Source: Lactarius indigo (lineage: Eukaryota; Basidiomycota; Agaricomycetes; Russulales; Russulaceae). From it: DNA of 64,000 nucleotides. The notes under the pieces were generated by a model. It saw nothing but the letters and a program-made list of their open reading frames with translations. It was not told the origin of the DNA and searched no databases. Positions within the stretch are counted from its first letter, which is position 1; each line of letters starts with the position of its first letter. The translations under genes were made by a program, and so were the position numbers. The stretch is taken from contig JAFKAC010000016.1 of the NCBI GenBank assembly GCA_025766275.1, forward strand, positions 434,001 to 498,000. Reading direction: 5' to 3'. Shown piece after piece: positions 1-13,504 of this stretch.

Positions 1-1099
1 GAACGTGAACTCTATCGGTCACTGGATGTGAGCGAGCCCTCCGCAACAATCTTGCTCTGCAACCTTTTAGTCCGAGAAATCGAGGCTATCGCAGTTGGTC
101 GTCGCGTTTCACAATCTCCCTAAATGAAGAAGAGTCCTGCAATAATGGAACTAATCCTCGAGCACACGACCTTTTCTTCCTTCCATCCGACTATTGGACA
201 TCTGTTTCCAGAGCACTTCAAAGAACCACGCACCTGCGCTCACTCCGCGTCCATGTGAGCCGTGGCACTCCCTTGAAATGCGCCTGGATACTGGGTAACT
301 GCAGTTTTCGTCTCCACACCTTCCACTGTGATTTTTCCTGGGACGCGCATCTTGTGTCTTTCCTCTCAACACAACATCTACTCTCCGAATTACACATTTC
401 CGACTTTAACGAAGATATCCCAGAGACCGTATCCGTCAACGCCGGTTCTCTAAGACAACCACGCACCATTCCTAACCTCTCCATCCTAGACTGCACTTTT
501 ACAGGGGCCGTGGGTACCTTTGTTCCTGGGCGCCCCGTAACGCATGTAAAGACGTGTTTCTCAAGCTCAAGCATAGAGGCGAAACGTGTAGAACTCGCCC
601 TTCTCCTCGCTAATCTACGGCTCTCTACGCAGCCACTACATTCCCTAATCCTTGCAGACGAGTCATATAATACTGCCTTCTCGTTGGAATTATTGTCGTC
701 GCTTGTCAAAGCATTCGGACCTATACCGCGATTGAAGTTCGTCGGCCCTCTTGTCTTGCCTGTCGATGGGCGTGAGGTGAGTACGGTCACGTGCTTTGCG
801 GATCCTTGGTTCTGCCCGGATGATGACACTGCTCTATCAATAGAGGCTCAAACTTTACGGACACTTGGCGCACCTGCGCGAACTTCGGGGTGCGGAGTTG
901 GATATTTCACAGTGGGAACCGCCCCTTGCGTCATTCTTGGGCTTGCGGGCGCTTGCGCGTGAACTCCATTTGTATGCCCCGTCCAGTTTCTACCCTCGTG
1001 TTCGTACGGGACTTGGAGCCAACAGTTTTACGGGCCGTGGGCGGGATATGGAGCGCAGGAGATGACATCACCGCCGATACGATTTGGAGAACCGTGTAA
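1..1099 (+). pseudogene. F-box/LRR-like gene, 3' part, frameshifted
   Basis: Broken member of the agaricomycete F-box/LRR-like family; its start lies left of the window. Frame 1 opens with RELYRSLDV, typical of the segment after the F-box in this family, and stops at 121. From about 123 similarity continues in frame 3 (FLPSDYWTSVSRAL, then leucine-rich LRSLRV-type segments) to about 860. It then moves to frame 1 (LRELRGAELDISQW) and near 1000 to frame 2 (FVRDLEPTVLRAVGGIW), ending at a stop at 1097-1099. At least three frame changes are needed to follow one protein. It differs from the F-box copies at 17-42 kb, so it is a separate subfamily. Intact relatives would be SCF ubiquitin-ligase adaptors. 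Whether this is a true pseudogene or a gene damaged by sequencing indels cannot be told. Confidence 0.6.
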
Positions 1100-3240
1100 T
1101 CGGACCACAGTCCCGGGCCATTAGCGTGTTGCTGCTACCACTATTCTACTCATATAACACTACTTATCATGGCGCTTTGGCAATGTAGGTTTTACCCATG
1201 AACCATCCATATGTACATTGTGCCTGCAGTCAGGGTGATCTCGTGGTCCTCTCAATACTGTCCCCAAACTGAACAAGGTTCGCCTGCAGGTTTGCCTTCC
1301 CATACCACCATTTTTCCCACGGGGAGTTCTCCACAATTTAACGTTCATCTCTGATGATAATAGACGTAACAGGGTTTACGTGGCTTATGACGCCGAACTG
1401 TAACGCTGACGAACTTTCCGGGTGTGCCCATTTAGATAAAACGCTCAAGCGTGTTCTCACCAGACCGACTCGGAATTCAGCAAGGCAAAAGCCTGGTATT
1501 TCTACCGATCTGTCGGTCACATTAGCTGATAGGGTCTTCGCAATGAGCGGCAATGCGGAGAAGGTGCGGCTGTTCAAGGGCCTTAGATGGACTTGGTCGA
1601 TTGAAGGAGACAGCAAGGCGAGCCTGAGACCTGCAATGTCAACTGCGTATTAGATCCGAGTGGTACACGTGGTGGCTATAGAACTCTTTACGCGAAGTGA
1701 TTGATGTCGCGCCTCGACATATTTGGATGATTGTCACTACAGTATCAAGCTTTCTGCCGTACAGTATTTCACTTTTATTTACAGTTGTTCTGCTCCCCGT
1801 GGGCGTCAGTAGACCTACCCATTACGTTTCCCCACATTTTATAAGCGCTCACCATCATCGATTCACTCAACAATCCCTCTTGGTCATTGCCGAACTTCCC
1901 GTAGAAAGAACTGGCGCCGATGTTGATCATGCCTCGTCTATCTAGTATTACAACTCAGACTGGGCCAATTGAAACGGACGACACAGTCTGCACTTCTTCC
2001 TCCATTCGTCCCCAGATGCACCCATTCGGCATACAGTATTCAGTTGATTAAATTGATTCACAACGGTGCCTTGCCTTTTTGTTGTATGATCTAGGAGACA
2101 TAGCTGTGTACTCTGCCCCAGTCGTCTGGCGGCCGGCAAGCGCGCGATCTTCCTTTCCATTTTCGCAGTTTGATCATCTATTGCCTTGGCATTGGCCTTT
2201 GGGCCTGTGCATCGGAAAAAGTACGATTATATCGCTGCCCGATTAGCTTGGTGCAGTTTGGTCATAACTCTGACTCGAAGTAAAGCATAAACATTCGTGC
2301 GAAGAACTCAAGGTCACCCTTTGTCAAGGCGATTTCCTCGACTGGAAACTGGCGGATCCATAGGCGGCGGACCTCCAAGCGGTATTATCTTCTTCCCACA
2401 ACAGGCAAGTCCCGCTACTGGCCAGGCAACGAGGCACCTTTGACTTGCGTCGCCACAAGGTGTATCGCACGGTCAAAATAGGCACACTCTGGCGGCGTTC
2501 AGTGGCTACTGATAGTGTGTCACATGTGAAGCTTTCGCGGGTTCTGTTATTTTTCCCTGAGACACGTTGAACGACACCAAGGGAGCTGTGGTTGTGTAGG
2601 TGCTGGCGTGTTGCTTCCTTTGACTAATACGCAGGGGCGTTTTACTTGCTAGACCCTGAGATGGATTAGATCGCATTCCGCTTGTCAGAACATTCCGGAG
2701 TGAGGCGGAATTCTTGAGCACTCCATTTCCATTGGTGTCTTCCTGATTTTGTGTTATGCACCATCCTTTTGGTGAGTCAACGCCGAGTTCCAGATTATCC
2801 CCAAGTGTACAGCGGAAATGAAATGACCCTCCCTCAAGTAGCAGCTGACTACGCCACAGGCGCGATGTGGTGCCATTGGCCTCCATGATAGCTCGCCACA
2901 GGTCGGAATGATTTTCGCTCGAAAGTGAACGAGGTGTTCCCTTTGTTCTAACCCTTGATCATGCAACGCGGCCTCACCCGTCATGCAACCCCTTGCGCTC
3001 CCGGAAGTGGAAAACAATTGTGCTCTGTGACGGATTGAAAGCTCCGCCTTTCCAGGTCACGGATCGATACGGTAAGGGCGGAATCTCAATGAAACTCTTT
3101 GCAGAAAGCCGTTTAGGGGGATCCAAGGTCCTGCAATTTTACGTGGTCGGAAGTCCCGTGCGAGACGCTTGAGAACGTTGCAAGCGGATATTTAAATCAC
3201 AAACGTTATATGATTACTCACATCGCCCTAGCCGCCTTTA
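1100..3240. other. No recognisable gene
   Basis: Short open frames occur on both strands (for example 1354-1653 plus and 1338-1616 minus, which overlap), but none gave a recognisable domain, a clear intron set or coding bias I could defend. I see no RNA gene, terminal repeat or retroelement motif here. Confidence 0.5.
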
Positions 3241-3254
3241 GTGTGGACTAAGGG

Positions 3255-3415
3255 TATAAAAGGCCTCCATGTCTGTCGAGTATGCATCACCTCTCTTCAC
3301 TTCGCCACCCACTCATTTACATATACAGCTTCCATTGAGCTCCTACTAGTCGTTGTCAATGTCCCTCGCCCCTCTGTTTCCCTATGAAGTTCAGGACCAG
3401 GACGATGCCATTTGA
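3255..3415 (+). promoter_or_regulatory. TATA-type promoter followed by a short ORF
   Basis: A strong TATA box (TATAAAAGG, 3255-3263) is followed by a CT-rich leader and an ATG at 3359, the spacing expected of a fungal core promoter. The reading frame from that ATG has 18 sense codons and ends at 3415. Beyond it no continuing exon could be followed. This may be the promoter and first exon of a decayed gene, or a gene whose frame is broken by an indel soon after the start. Confidence 0.3.
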
Positions 3416-6400
3416 GGCAGTCAGAACGCTTCTGATTCATAGCCGAAACAAAGGGGTCAGCGCACCTGGCTCACTAGGGTTGCTTGGTGTGACCATAAGC
3501 TGCATATCTGGCATTTCAGGTCGCATCCGATGATCGCTCCTCGGAGAGCTTGTGACTATGCCAACTGCATGTGTCGTGTAGACAATAAGAGTAGGAGCTA
3601 TGGAATGCGGTCGGCACGCCTATCGAACTGCTGCTGATTTCCGTCTTAATCTGTCCCGGCTAACGTTTCCTACAATTGGAAGAAATTCCGAGCCATATGG
3701 CCTTCGATTTATCCGACTTGAGTGACCCTCTCATCCTCCGATGAAGCGCAGAGGAATATAGATTTCCGCTAGAGTATCTGTACATGTATTACGAATGTAT
3801 TTCTATGTAACCACTTTTTGCGGGTATCCAAGGTCGATACCACCATCTGCTATCGATCGCGTGCTTGATGGGAACTTCAAAAGTTATGATTAGTAGCCAT
3901 AACCTATAGGTGGAGCTGCCTCCACGCCATGGTGAAGCCATTATCTTCTGAGACAGAGAGCGCAGATGTCTACCTGCGCTTTTCTCGCCAAATCGTCAAC
4001 CCCGGAGACGGAAATGGTGAGTAACTCCAAACCCATTCGATGCATGGATGGTTTTGCGTGGCGGGTTGGTGAGGTGGTAGAACCACTGGGGAAGCGGGGA
4101 CGGGTCACAATGGAAGAGGAGAGTGGGAAAGTAATCGTCATCCTGGATATCAACGGCTATTATTCACCCCACATTTTCGAGTTTCCCGAACAGCAGCCCG
4201 ATACCTGAAGGTCATGATGCGGGGGAAACCAGGCGAGTGAAGGAACGTGCGTGAACTGACTCACTCCCATCTAACTTGAATGTCCTGAGAGACAAGCGTG
4301 CATCAGGAAACCCGTGAAAAATGTCCCGCTCCTCCACAGAATGCCGATAACACGCATGCTATTTGCTTGAGTGCCTGCTCAGTGGGGGTGCACTAAGGAC
4401 AATTTCCGACCGCAAAAAGAGCCGGCAGTAGAGCTGAGAGAAGGTTGAAAGGAGTGATCAATTCTTTGGGAAGTATTTACGCACCGACAGTGATGATCCC
4501 AAAGGCAGATCTCCCTAACCTCTAACAGCCCCCAGGAGATCCGTCTGAGTCCTGACGACAACGTGGCCAGACGTTAGTGTGACCGTCGGTGCCACGACGC
4601 CACAACGGGGGGGTATGTCCCCTCAGCTACCTACCGGTTAGGGTCTGTGGGGGGTAGGGGGCTCGCTTAGTTCTTGCGCTGCTGTGTGTGTACAGCCACG
4701 ATTAATTGGTCGGCATTGTTATGGGGACCATCTGGACGAAAGACAGGAGGGATACTTTGAGGGTATTGAAGCGGTTGAGGATACGTGAGCGCGATGTCAT
4801 CTTGGCCCCTGGATATCCTGAGGGGGGGATTTCTGTACACGATAGCAGGATCGTAACAACCCTGAGCGGAGGGGGTATCTAGTAGAATATTTGGAAGGGG
4901 TTAGAGGGGCCTTGTGTCGGAGCGGCCACCGAAAAACCTCATATGCACTGCAGTTTCCGGTGTGTGGGCTGTTGCCCACGTGTCACGCTTCAGAATTGCG
5001 GGCCTGAAAATTTAAATAAAATTGAAATTGGCTCTCTCCATTGAAGCTCATTCCACGCGTGTGAAGCTGATGCAGGGCTCCCCGCCGATGTTCCGGAGCC
5101 ATGAAAGAATACGGATGTTGCCTCATTGAGCCATTAAGTTAAGACACACATCCCCACTTGATGCTCCGCAGAGGATCAAGTGGGTACTTGGAAGAAGGTT
5201 TGATTGATATGGGTCATGCAGAGGAGAATAATTGTATCCGATGCGCACGCGTCCGTACAGTCGCGTTTCCTGTCAATGCGTACCGGGCGCCTTCGTGATC
5301 GAGCCATGTTCCAGACTTCCAGGGAAAGACACGAAGATTTCGATAGGAATACCGAGCGAAAGGAGACAGCAGCGTGGATATATGATATACGCTCTATAAT
5401 TGCGAGTAGAAAGCGCGTCACATCGAGTCTCAAGACACGAATTATCGGGGGAATTGTCTCAGCAAGGTAGAATTTTTGTTGTCTGCGTACGGCAGGCCTA
5501 CTGTAATTCGAGAATAACTGATTGTCGTTATGGCCAAGATTGGGTTATCCGGCCACTACGGTGTTTGAAGACTGAAATCCAATAAGGAATTGGAGCCGAG
5601 TTTGAGGTGTGCTACAAGATAGCGAAAGAACGCTCGAGTCAAATGACTGTTGCTGGAATCCCTAGTCCCTTAATACCTCAGATACAGGATCCAATAGCGT
5701 GACGCCAGGAAGTTCACATGAGCTTTTCTTCGTCAAGGCATTTATCCTATTGCGCAAGAAGTCACATAAGAGCCATCACTTCTCAATGTCAAGACTAGAA
5801 GAGTTGTGGGGCCGCAATAGTCGAGTACGGCATCGTTATGGTGAGGCGCGCCTGAGACGATTAACCAGGCTGAGGTGCTCCTACAGGGGTGAAGGTTGTG
5901 AAGCTATACCTTAGTCGGAACGTTTCGGGTTTCGTGACCTCCACGAGAACCGACTCTTTCGGCTAGTATGAAGAGTGTCCTGGTATTTCATGAATAGTGA
6001 GGTGTGCCATTGAAAGGGCCTGAAGGGACGCATGACGGGTCAGCGCTGGTCAGCAATCGGCAAGGTCGGCACAAGTGTTAGTGGTGGTCACGGTAACCGT
6101 GTGAATCTCGCTTCGAGGTCAATTCCCAATTTTTTGTCTAATTTCATATCCAGTTCCCTCGAGCAGACGTGTCCACTTCCCCGCAAAATTCTTGCAGCGA
6201 TGATGCGATAAGCGAGTCGTTGTCCGTATCTGGGCAGATTTAAAGCTAGTCGTGTAAGCACGCTGTGCATTGTCCCCATTTAGACAAGCTTTTGGGGCGA
6301 CTCGGATCCTGGGCGCTAGTTCGTAATCCAACTAAATCGTGTTGGATGGAGTATCCGCAGACATCCCCAATAGGTTGGATGCATTTCGTGTCCCTTCCAG

Positions 6401-9400
6401 GGTTCAGCATACTCAGCCACGTAACGAAGAACGGAGGGCCAGCACAGTGTGCACTGGCAGTAAGGGATGGTGAACCACCGCCAGTGTTCGTACTCATCTT
6501 CCATGTCGCTTCTGCATCATCAAATAGCCAGAGCGCATATTTTCTGGAAATTTCCCTCAAGACGATACTTTATGGAAAAAGGCAAGAAATCGGCTCTGTC
6601 TCAGATCTCAGATTCTGGCAGCAGCTTGTATAAGACCGCCTTTCCGTCCAAGGGATATCAAAGTACAAGGGGGAGGGTGCCAGTAGCAGCGACCAATGAA
6701 CAGCGACCTCATTGCTAATCTCTGTCACCTCAACTAGCGCGAGGGACAATGTGTGAGAGTCAAAACTGGGCTGTGGCAGAAGTGATAAACCTACTGTTAG
6801 ATTTCAATTGGCGAATTTACTCGATTACTCGTCGACTAGTAAGTTAAGGACAGCGAAGTGTACCCGCACGTCCAGCATGCTCGCCCTGCCAGTGGGCCCA
6901 CACCTGTACACTTGCACCTCCAGGAGCGTGGTGGTGCAACGTGCAGGGGCACCCAGGCACGTTGGGGGGCGCGCACTACCGCGTAGCTGAGGCATGTTCT
7001 CCACTTCAATACCATTGTCGGCAAATTTACGCCGATAAGTTCGGTTGCACACGGTGTCCCATGAGGGCCTGTAGCCCAAAGACGTAAAACAGGCCCATAC
7101 GAATCGAGAAAAAACATTCTCGACGAATCAGAACCCTTCTATCTTGCACATTACACCCACTGGTGGAGAGACTAGCGCGTAAAGCAAGGCGTTAAGATTA
7201 CAGTCTGTGATTCAGACTCTACCGGGACAAAGGGCTTCTGAAGACGAGCTTATCCTTATCCTGGGTAGTTCAATACTTCTGATAACAAAGAAGCACAAAT
7301 CAATTGAAACGTAACGCCACCGACGGTACCCCGGGCCTTCATGCAAAAAGAACAGTTGCGGCAAAAGCTTGATTGACATGGCGATCCATGGCACGTGGCC
7401 GAGCTTGAAAATAATAACGGTCACTGTGCCTTTCTCAACTTGAAACTTCCAGTCGTACCTTTCGGCAAAAGTTACGACGACGTGCCAAGCGCGACATGTG
7501 AACGGCATCCCTTGCGGTACATCCCAAGTTTATCCACGTTTTTTCCCAGGAAAATACCTAGCCATATTCCCACCAATGCAAAGATATGATCTACCGAACC
7601 GAAAAAAGAAAAAAGAAAAAGGGCAGGCCAAAGCGGTGCTTGGTTGTAAATATGCCGACATGATGACTGGTCCCTGACCTATCCCAACTGCGTAGTGCTC
7701 GAGGCATGACCAATGGCCCGACCGATAAACAAAAAAAGATCAAATACACCCTTATCAGACCTGAAATATTTCGTCTGTATAGGAGAAATCAATTCCAGAC
7801 TTTGAGTGCATTCATGCCAAGTATTCAACGAGGAAGTTCCATGAGGAATCGTTAATGAAGAGACCCATTCCCGGTCACAGTGATGATGGTTATGGCATGA
7901 ATATAGGTATTTTCCTATTTTCTATTTGCGCGCTTTTTACCGACACCTATCCTTCTATCCTTGTTCGTACTAGTACTTGTTCCTACTTCCTCGGGTTGCA
8001 GGCTGACTTCACCGAGGACTTTACCGTCCTAGATCTTGTCATTTGGCCCTGCGCTGCAGTGGATTCGTACTGGAGTATGAGGTATTCCTGCACTCCCTTC
8101 CCGACATCACCGACATCACCGTGCAATCGCTATTCTGATACATTGCAATAGTACTCTTGTCGTCTCAAGAGAAAATCCACCGACACTCTTCCCCAGCAAC
8201 TACTATCGTTTCTTCCGTATGACGATAGATACACCATTCGAGCCAGTTGTGTTCCTTTTGTTCCTTACAGTCGCTGTCTGCTGTGCAATGTAGGCAAAGT
8301 TGATTCGCCCCTAAGCGGTGATTCACATCTGCTATTGTTTCAGGCGTTTTTGAAGCGTGTAACTTGAGTCTTCGGTCATTTGCAGGTCGTACTCCTTCAT
8401 TGTTCCTCTCACCTAACACGCATATCACTTTCGAAGTTAAGGACAGAACATCGCTCCCCTCCCACCTGCCCTATGCAGATTTCTATCCTCTCTGGGTCCG
8501 CTTGCCGACCCGGGGAGATATCTATTCCGCAGCATCTTCGCAGCAGTTCCCGAAGACTACCCAGCCTATTTCCCCCCCATCCCCCCCCAACAAGCCAGTT
8601 GCTGTAGACGGGTTCGAGGACAGCGTGATAGAGTTTCCTTTACGAATCCCGCCGCCAAGAGGCTCCTTGTGGTGTTTTCCCACACTTGAAAGGGCTGCAA
8701 TTTTTCTTAGATTTTCGATTGTGGCTGTGCTGGAATGGACGATGACTGTAGGTGAGAGGATTTCCGCACTATGTCCCCCGAAGCTGTTCGCTGGGAAGCC
8801 CCGTCGCTCAAGTGCTGGAGGGTTCGCAGCACAGGCTCGTCAAGTTCCACCGTGTCTTTTAAAGCTACAGTCGCGGCACCTACGGTGTTATTTGTTGGTG
8901 ACATACAGTAAGGTTGAAAGGTAGTGATCGGATCGGTCACCTCTGATGCCTTATCACGCCATATCCGACTGCAAAGCGGACATGAGAAGCGGTACTACTA
9001 ATGGTCCGTCTTCCCATTCCGCCGTCGGTCAATGCATCAGATCGAACACCTGCTGGATGGGAATAGCAACGGTCGGAGGGCAATGGAAAATCCGCAAGGT
9101 GTCTCGACTGACACGAGGCGCCCACAGTCATGGAGATACTTGGACAATACAGGCCATGTATTACACATTGCGTGTCCTCGAAAACTCCGCCCATCACATG
9201 CCATGAGCCTGGAAGTCGCGCAAACGACGAGATCACCAGCATCAATGTGACAATCGATCGCAGGACAGCAGACGGAGCGCGCGACGGACACTAGAAACTG
9301 CAATCAGGGGACTTCAGAATTCCGCGGAGTTGGGCATTATACCTATACCTTGACATCCTCCGTTGTACACTTGTCGATGTCGTCTCCTGTCGTTCCGGAC

Positions 9401-11297
9401 CACGTCTTCCTGTCGAACGTTCCAGATGTGTCCGGCGACTTTACTTCCCGGACCCCTTGTGACCGTGTTCCCTTCCACCAGCCACTCCTGTCAGTGAGAT
9501 AATGGCGGGCTGCCTAGTGGGCGGCACGTCAACGAATCCGTCGCATTCAATGTACCCACGTAGTATAGAACCGGCCCGATCGGTTTCGAACCAATATCCG
9601 TGGGTGTTGTACGGCGCAGAAGCCAAATAGTTGATTCAGAGGGCAATTGGCTTGGGGGACGACCTCGTAGGTTTTGCCCATCATCCAAGTTACGTGGGAC
9701 CTCGACCTCGACTTGAACAAGAAGCCTGAGTACCTTTCACTAGCAAGCGCTCGCGTTGTCGTACGAATGCCATTCTCCAAAATCGTGAGATAAGACCATG
9801 CGCGAAGGTATATCGACTGCAAGAGGACTATGACACTGAATCCCCCTCCACAGCTAGCGGACTCGTTGTTTTCAGCTAGGATAACCTCAGGCCGCTGCGT
9901 GTTCCGGCCTTTCAATCGCTGTGCCTCAGAGCAGGATCGGGAGCAAGGAAAACGGCCACGTACTGGAATACCCTGGAGACACAACCTAACTTGACTTGTC
10001 CCTTCGTCCGCGATGGAAAGTCTCTATCTGGCTCCTGTAAACAATAAACTCAGGGTAGGTCTGAAAGCGTACCTCCAGGCTCTCAAACCGGCATATATGC
10101 GCGCGGGATACTCTTGAAGATACTTGAGTATTTCTGACCAATCGATGAACTTACAAATTCGGGGTGTTGAATCAGCGACGCTTTGAAGTGCTTCTCTCTC
10201 ATGCCCCCGGGCGTCTTGGATATCAAGCCAAGTCAGGACATCGCAGTGGGTCGGCCACGCCTACCCGTCGACGATGATATGGAGAAAGGCTTCGACGTGG
10301 TGGTAGCAAGCACCCAAGACACGAGTGAAGGGTCACCTTCAAGATAACGGTGTTAGTATGGCAAATAGCTCGCAAACTCTATCACAGTGAAGCTTGATCA
10401 GTCCAGCAGGAGCATTCGGCATTGAGTTCATACATACCTTTCAGATCGTGTTGATTGGTGCGTCGACCTTCTGTGAAGACCGCACGTGCACCTAACTCAT
10501 GTGAGGACGAACAAATGAATAAAAAAACTCAACAACCAAAGAGTCTCTGGGGGAACGGGATCAGATACCGCGACCCTTCCTTTCTCCAAGTGACTACGAA
10601 TGTCACATGCGTGATGTGTGATGATTTTGGACACGCAAAGCATGGCGCTCCAAGTAGGGTTTACGAGGAAGATGCAGGAAATTCGGACTGACTAAACCCT
10701 CTGTTCATATCACGTAGGGGCGCGGATAGAACTTTCCCAACTAAGTAGCGGAGCGCTCAATAAAACGTGTTATCTTCTTTCTTTTCTTTTCCATTGTTCC
10801 AAGATGGCCATGACAGAGGGATCTGGATTGCGTTAGGCTCGTGAGAAGTTCCTTTCCAAGAATCAGTCCAGTAGGCTCAGCTCGGGTGTTGTTGTATTGG
10901 TCGGGCCCGCATAGTTTCCGTCGTCCAATAGATAAGAACAAGGTGCCAATTGCAGCAACGTCACGACTGAATGGTCTGGTCGCTAATGTGAGTTACTAAC
11001 CTGTCGTTGAGCACATATAGGGCGCCCGGCCGCCTAGAGAGGGACATAACAAGGACCTCTCTCCTTGTCATGACACATGCATGATTGCGGAGACCGCCGT
11101 TAATGGAACTTCGGCATCAAGAAGTGTCCAGAACACATGATAAAGGGACAAACAAGATACACCAACAAAAAAGACTATATTCCCGCGGGCCGCGCAGGGG
11201 TATTGAGTAGTCTATGGTAGGGGGACATCTGCTATGAAATCATAATCTGCCAGGGTTCCCTATAACAGAGGCCGGACGACGTACTAGATACCCATTT
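3416..11297. other. Long stretch with no recognisable gene
   Basis: About 7.9 kb with only short, mutually overlapping open frames. The longest is 8364-8924 plus, which begins at TTG and has no matching family motif. Possible exon-like pieces are 3966-4019 (ending at a GTGAGT donor) and the ATG frame 9377-9502, which has 41 sense codons and a GTGAGA donor-like site near its end; neither could be extended. A purine-rich A/G run lies near 7600. Since neighbouring genes at 11-16 kb are recognisable only after allowing single-base insertions, decayed or indel-damaged genes may be hidden here. Confidence 0.5.
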
Positions 11298-12185
11298 TTA
11301 TCTGCGAGCGAAGGGAATCTGAAATCCCGAAAGAAGTTGTCTCGCACGCTCCTGCGCCCCGCCCCCCTTCGCATTTGTGAATGAAGTGTATATGCATCCC
11401 GTACGTCTTCGGATACTGCGTCCAAGTTGACCTCGATCTGAGGGAAGAACCCCATTGCCTCGGGCGGGAGCCCGAATGACACGACGCCTGCGACGCCGGC
11501 GGGCGTCTGTAGGTTTGCCGACGCTGGCGGGAGTAGCAAGCCGGGAAACTCGCGGAGGCGGGGTAGCACGAACTCGGTGAGCGTGCCGAGGAACTCGTAC
11601 ATCTTTCGTGCCCCGCAGGTCGACTTTAGCACCGAGGGGGAGACCCGGGCGCACCCAGCCGCCAACGGACTTGACGCCACGTACGACCTGCACACCCGTG
11701 CTACCAGCGACGCCCGCCACCTTGTTCCGTCTCGCCGGACAGCGCGCGCAGCGCCATGAGGGGCCCGAGCAGGTTCTGCCGGCTAACGAGCGCGTCCTTG
11801 GCCATGGTGTGCAGCTGTATGCGCTCGAGGCGGACGACGTTCTCCACAGTCGTGGGAGGGGCGAGCTTGCGGCCGAGCTGAGAGCCACCGACAGGAGGGT
11901 TGCTTCGTAGTTTGACGTAGGGGTCCTCGGGGTCGTACATGAGGCGGATGTTGCGTGGTGGAGGGCGTGGGCCGCTCTCATGCTTGTAGGTCATGTATAG
12001 GAGGTCAGTCGGCGAGGGTGTTGTGATAGTGCTCGCCGAGACGCGAGAGGTGGGTGTCGCGCACGACAATGCCGACGTGGGGGATTGGGAGGCCGCGTTC
12101 GTCATGGACGAGCTTGCGAATTTTTCGGACTGGGTCGCAAGCTTCTGCCTGCAGTAACGGCAGCACGTACTGCACCTGCGCTCAT
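11298..12185 (-). pseudogene. MRPL7: Mitochondrial ribosomal protein uL5m, frameshifted
   Basis: Large-subunit protein of the mitochondrial ribosome that contacts 5S-site and P-site regions in its family. From ATG 12185 (minus) the frame begins with a short basic, alanine-rich leader fitting a mitochondrial presequence. Similarity follows in several frames: PHVGIVVRDTHLSRLGEHYH, DLLYMTYKHESGPRPPP, then LGRKLAPPTTVENVVRLERI, SVGGWVRPGLPLGAKVDLRG, MYEFLGTLTEFVLPRLREFPG-like and finally GAQERARQLLSGFQIPFARR before the stop at 11298. The order and content match full-length fungal uL5m. Six frame changes are needed (near 12100, 12007, 11709, 11605, 11416 and 11379), each explained by one extra base. 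Residues between them are well conserved, so this could be a live gene with consensus errors rather than an old pseudogene. It diverges from the SNARE gene to its right. Confidence 0.85.
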
Positions 12186-12385
12186 CTAATGAAAAAAACG
12201 AGCGAGACGCGTTGGACGTGGGTGTATGTGGGAGGGAAAGGAAACAATGACCAAATAAGGACATCGGAGCACGTGGCAATCGTCAAGCGGATACCGTGCG
12301 TTTTCCGTTCCCTGCGCTCTGCTCAACGCCTCTCCTTCTCCCGTCTTTCCCTACCCTCATACTTCTCGAACGTATCTTTATTATC
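12186..12385. promoter_or_regulatory. Divergent intergenic promoter region
   Basis: The 200 bp between the uL5m start codon (12185, minus) and the syntaxin start codon (12386, plus) must hold both promoters if the starts are right. No clear TATA box is seen. A pyrimidine-rich stretch (about 12300-12360) precedes the syntaxin ATG, as is common upstream of fungal housekeeping genes. Confidence 0.5.
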
Positions 12386-13504
12386 ATGAGCTTTCAGGAT
12401 ATAGAATCAGGCTCGAGCAGGCCGCTCAACTCGTCATCGCGAGACGCACCGCAGTCGCGAGAGGAGGCAGCTTTCATCAGCTTACAGTCATCCCTCGCGC
12501 TCCAAGTCTTCAAGATCAACGCGAACGTGCAAGGCGTCCTCAAGCTCGTCGATCAGCTAGGCACTCCTCGAGATTCTTCCTCGTTACGCAAGAGTCTGTG
12601 CGCATCCCCCCTTCGTAACCACAGACTTATTTGGAATTCTGACGACTTTCTCAAGACATGATCTCATGGAGGCGACACGTGCCATGTCAAAGCGAGGCTC
12701 GGATGACCTGAAGAAGTTGTCTGTGCTGCAGGCAACGCTGGTGCGCCTTAATTTTCGGACGTTATCTGTTGGCTCGGAGTTGACGGTAGTACAGCCGAGC
12801 AAGAAGACGCTGATGCAGAAGACCTGCGCATGATTTCCAGCTGTCATTCGTCGCATTTCAACGCGCGCAGCAAGTAAGCGCTGAGAAACAGCGTACCGTT
12901 GTCAAGAGTGTCAAGTTAGCTGTAGAAGAGGATCAGGAAACGTGAGTGGGTCAGCTGAGCTTGCCCTACATGTCCTCATCCATCACCTCATCGATAGACC
13001 TGAGTCAACATGCGGAAGCTGCGCCCGAGCAATTACAGGCCCAGGCTATGCAGTCGCAGCTTTCGCCACATGAACTCGCATATCAAGAGTCTCTCATCCA
13101 AGAACGCGAGGCCGAAATCAGAGAGATTGAAACTGGGATTCACGAACTCTCCGAGATTTTCCGCGACCTCGGTACGCTCGTACATGAGCAAGGCGGAATG
13201 CTTGGTTGGTACTTTTGGCAGCTCGATTACGCCGTTCCTGGGGCTGATCGCAGTCACACGCTCGGCGTTGATGTATGTCAGATAACATCGAGTCCAACGT
13301 TTACTCAATAGCTGTGGACACATCGGGAGCTGCCGAAGAGCTCTCGACCGCATCAGAATATCAGCGGAAGGCTGGGCGCCGAGCGGCCTGTCTTGGCCTC
13401 GTCCTCATAGTTGTGGTCGCCGTCGTATTGCTTGCTGTATGTAACCCGTTTCCTCGTAAGCTACTGTAGCCCCGGACTGACAGGTTGTCAAGGTTCTGTC
13501 TTAG
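12386..13504 (+). pseudogene. PEP12: Pep12-type syntaxin (Q-SNARE), one frameshift
   Basis: Tail-anchored Qa-SNARE of the endosome/prevacuole fusion machinery. Exon 1 from ATG 12386 (MSFQDIESG, then LQVFKINANVQGVLKLVDQL) is the Habc region. Introns fit at 12598-12655, about 12739-12794, 12942-13004, about 13206-13280 and 13437-13483, all GT-AG. The SNARE motif follows QSQLSPHELAYQESLIQERE, with EIRDLGTLVHEQGG-like heptads crossing the fourth intron into DNIESNVYSIAVDTSGAAEE. A C-terminal membrane anchor (LVLIVVVAVVLLA) precedes the stop at 13502-13504. Only one defect is seen: an extra base near 12826 brings a stop just after QKT. Everything else is open and correctly spliced, so a sequencing indel or a very recent mutation is likely. 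Pep12 is the best subtype fit; other syntaxin-7/12-like assignments are possible. Confidence 0.85.

Noticed and set aside
4590..4660. G-rich runs (several GGGG tracts), possible quadruplex or telomere-like sequence
   Set aside because: Tracts are irregular and no TTAGGG-type repeat is present.
6088..6718. Cluster of medium ORFs on both strands
   Set aside because: Five frames overlap here with no recognisable motif in any; looks like chance open frames.
8364..8924. 186-codon open frame on the plus strand
   Set aside because: Starts with TTG, has no early ATG, contains a low-complexity SPPSPPN stretch and shows no family motif; an overlapping frame (8380-8607) is equally open.
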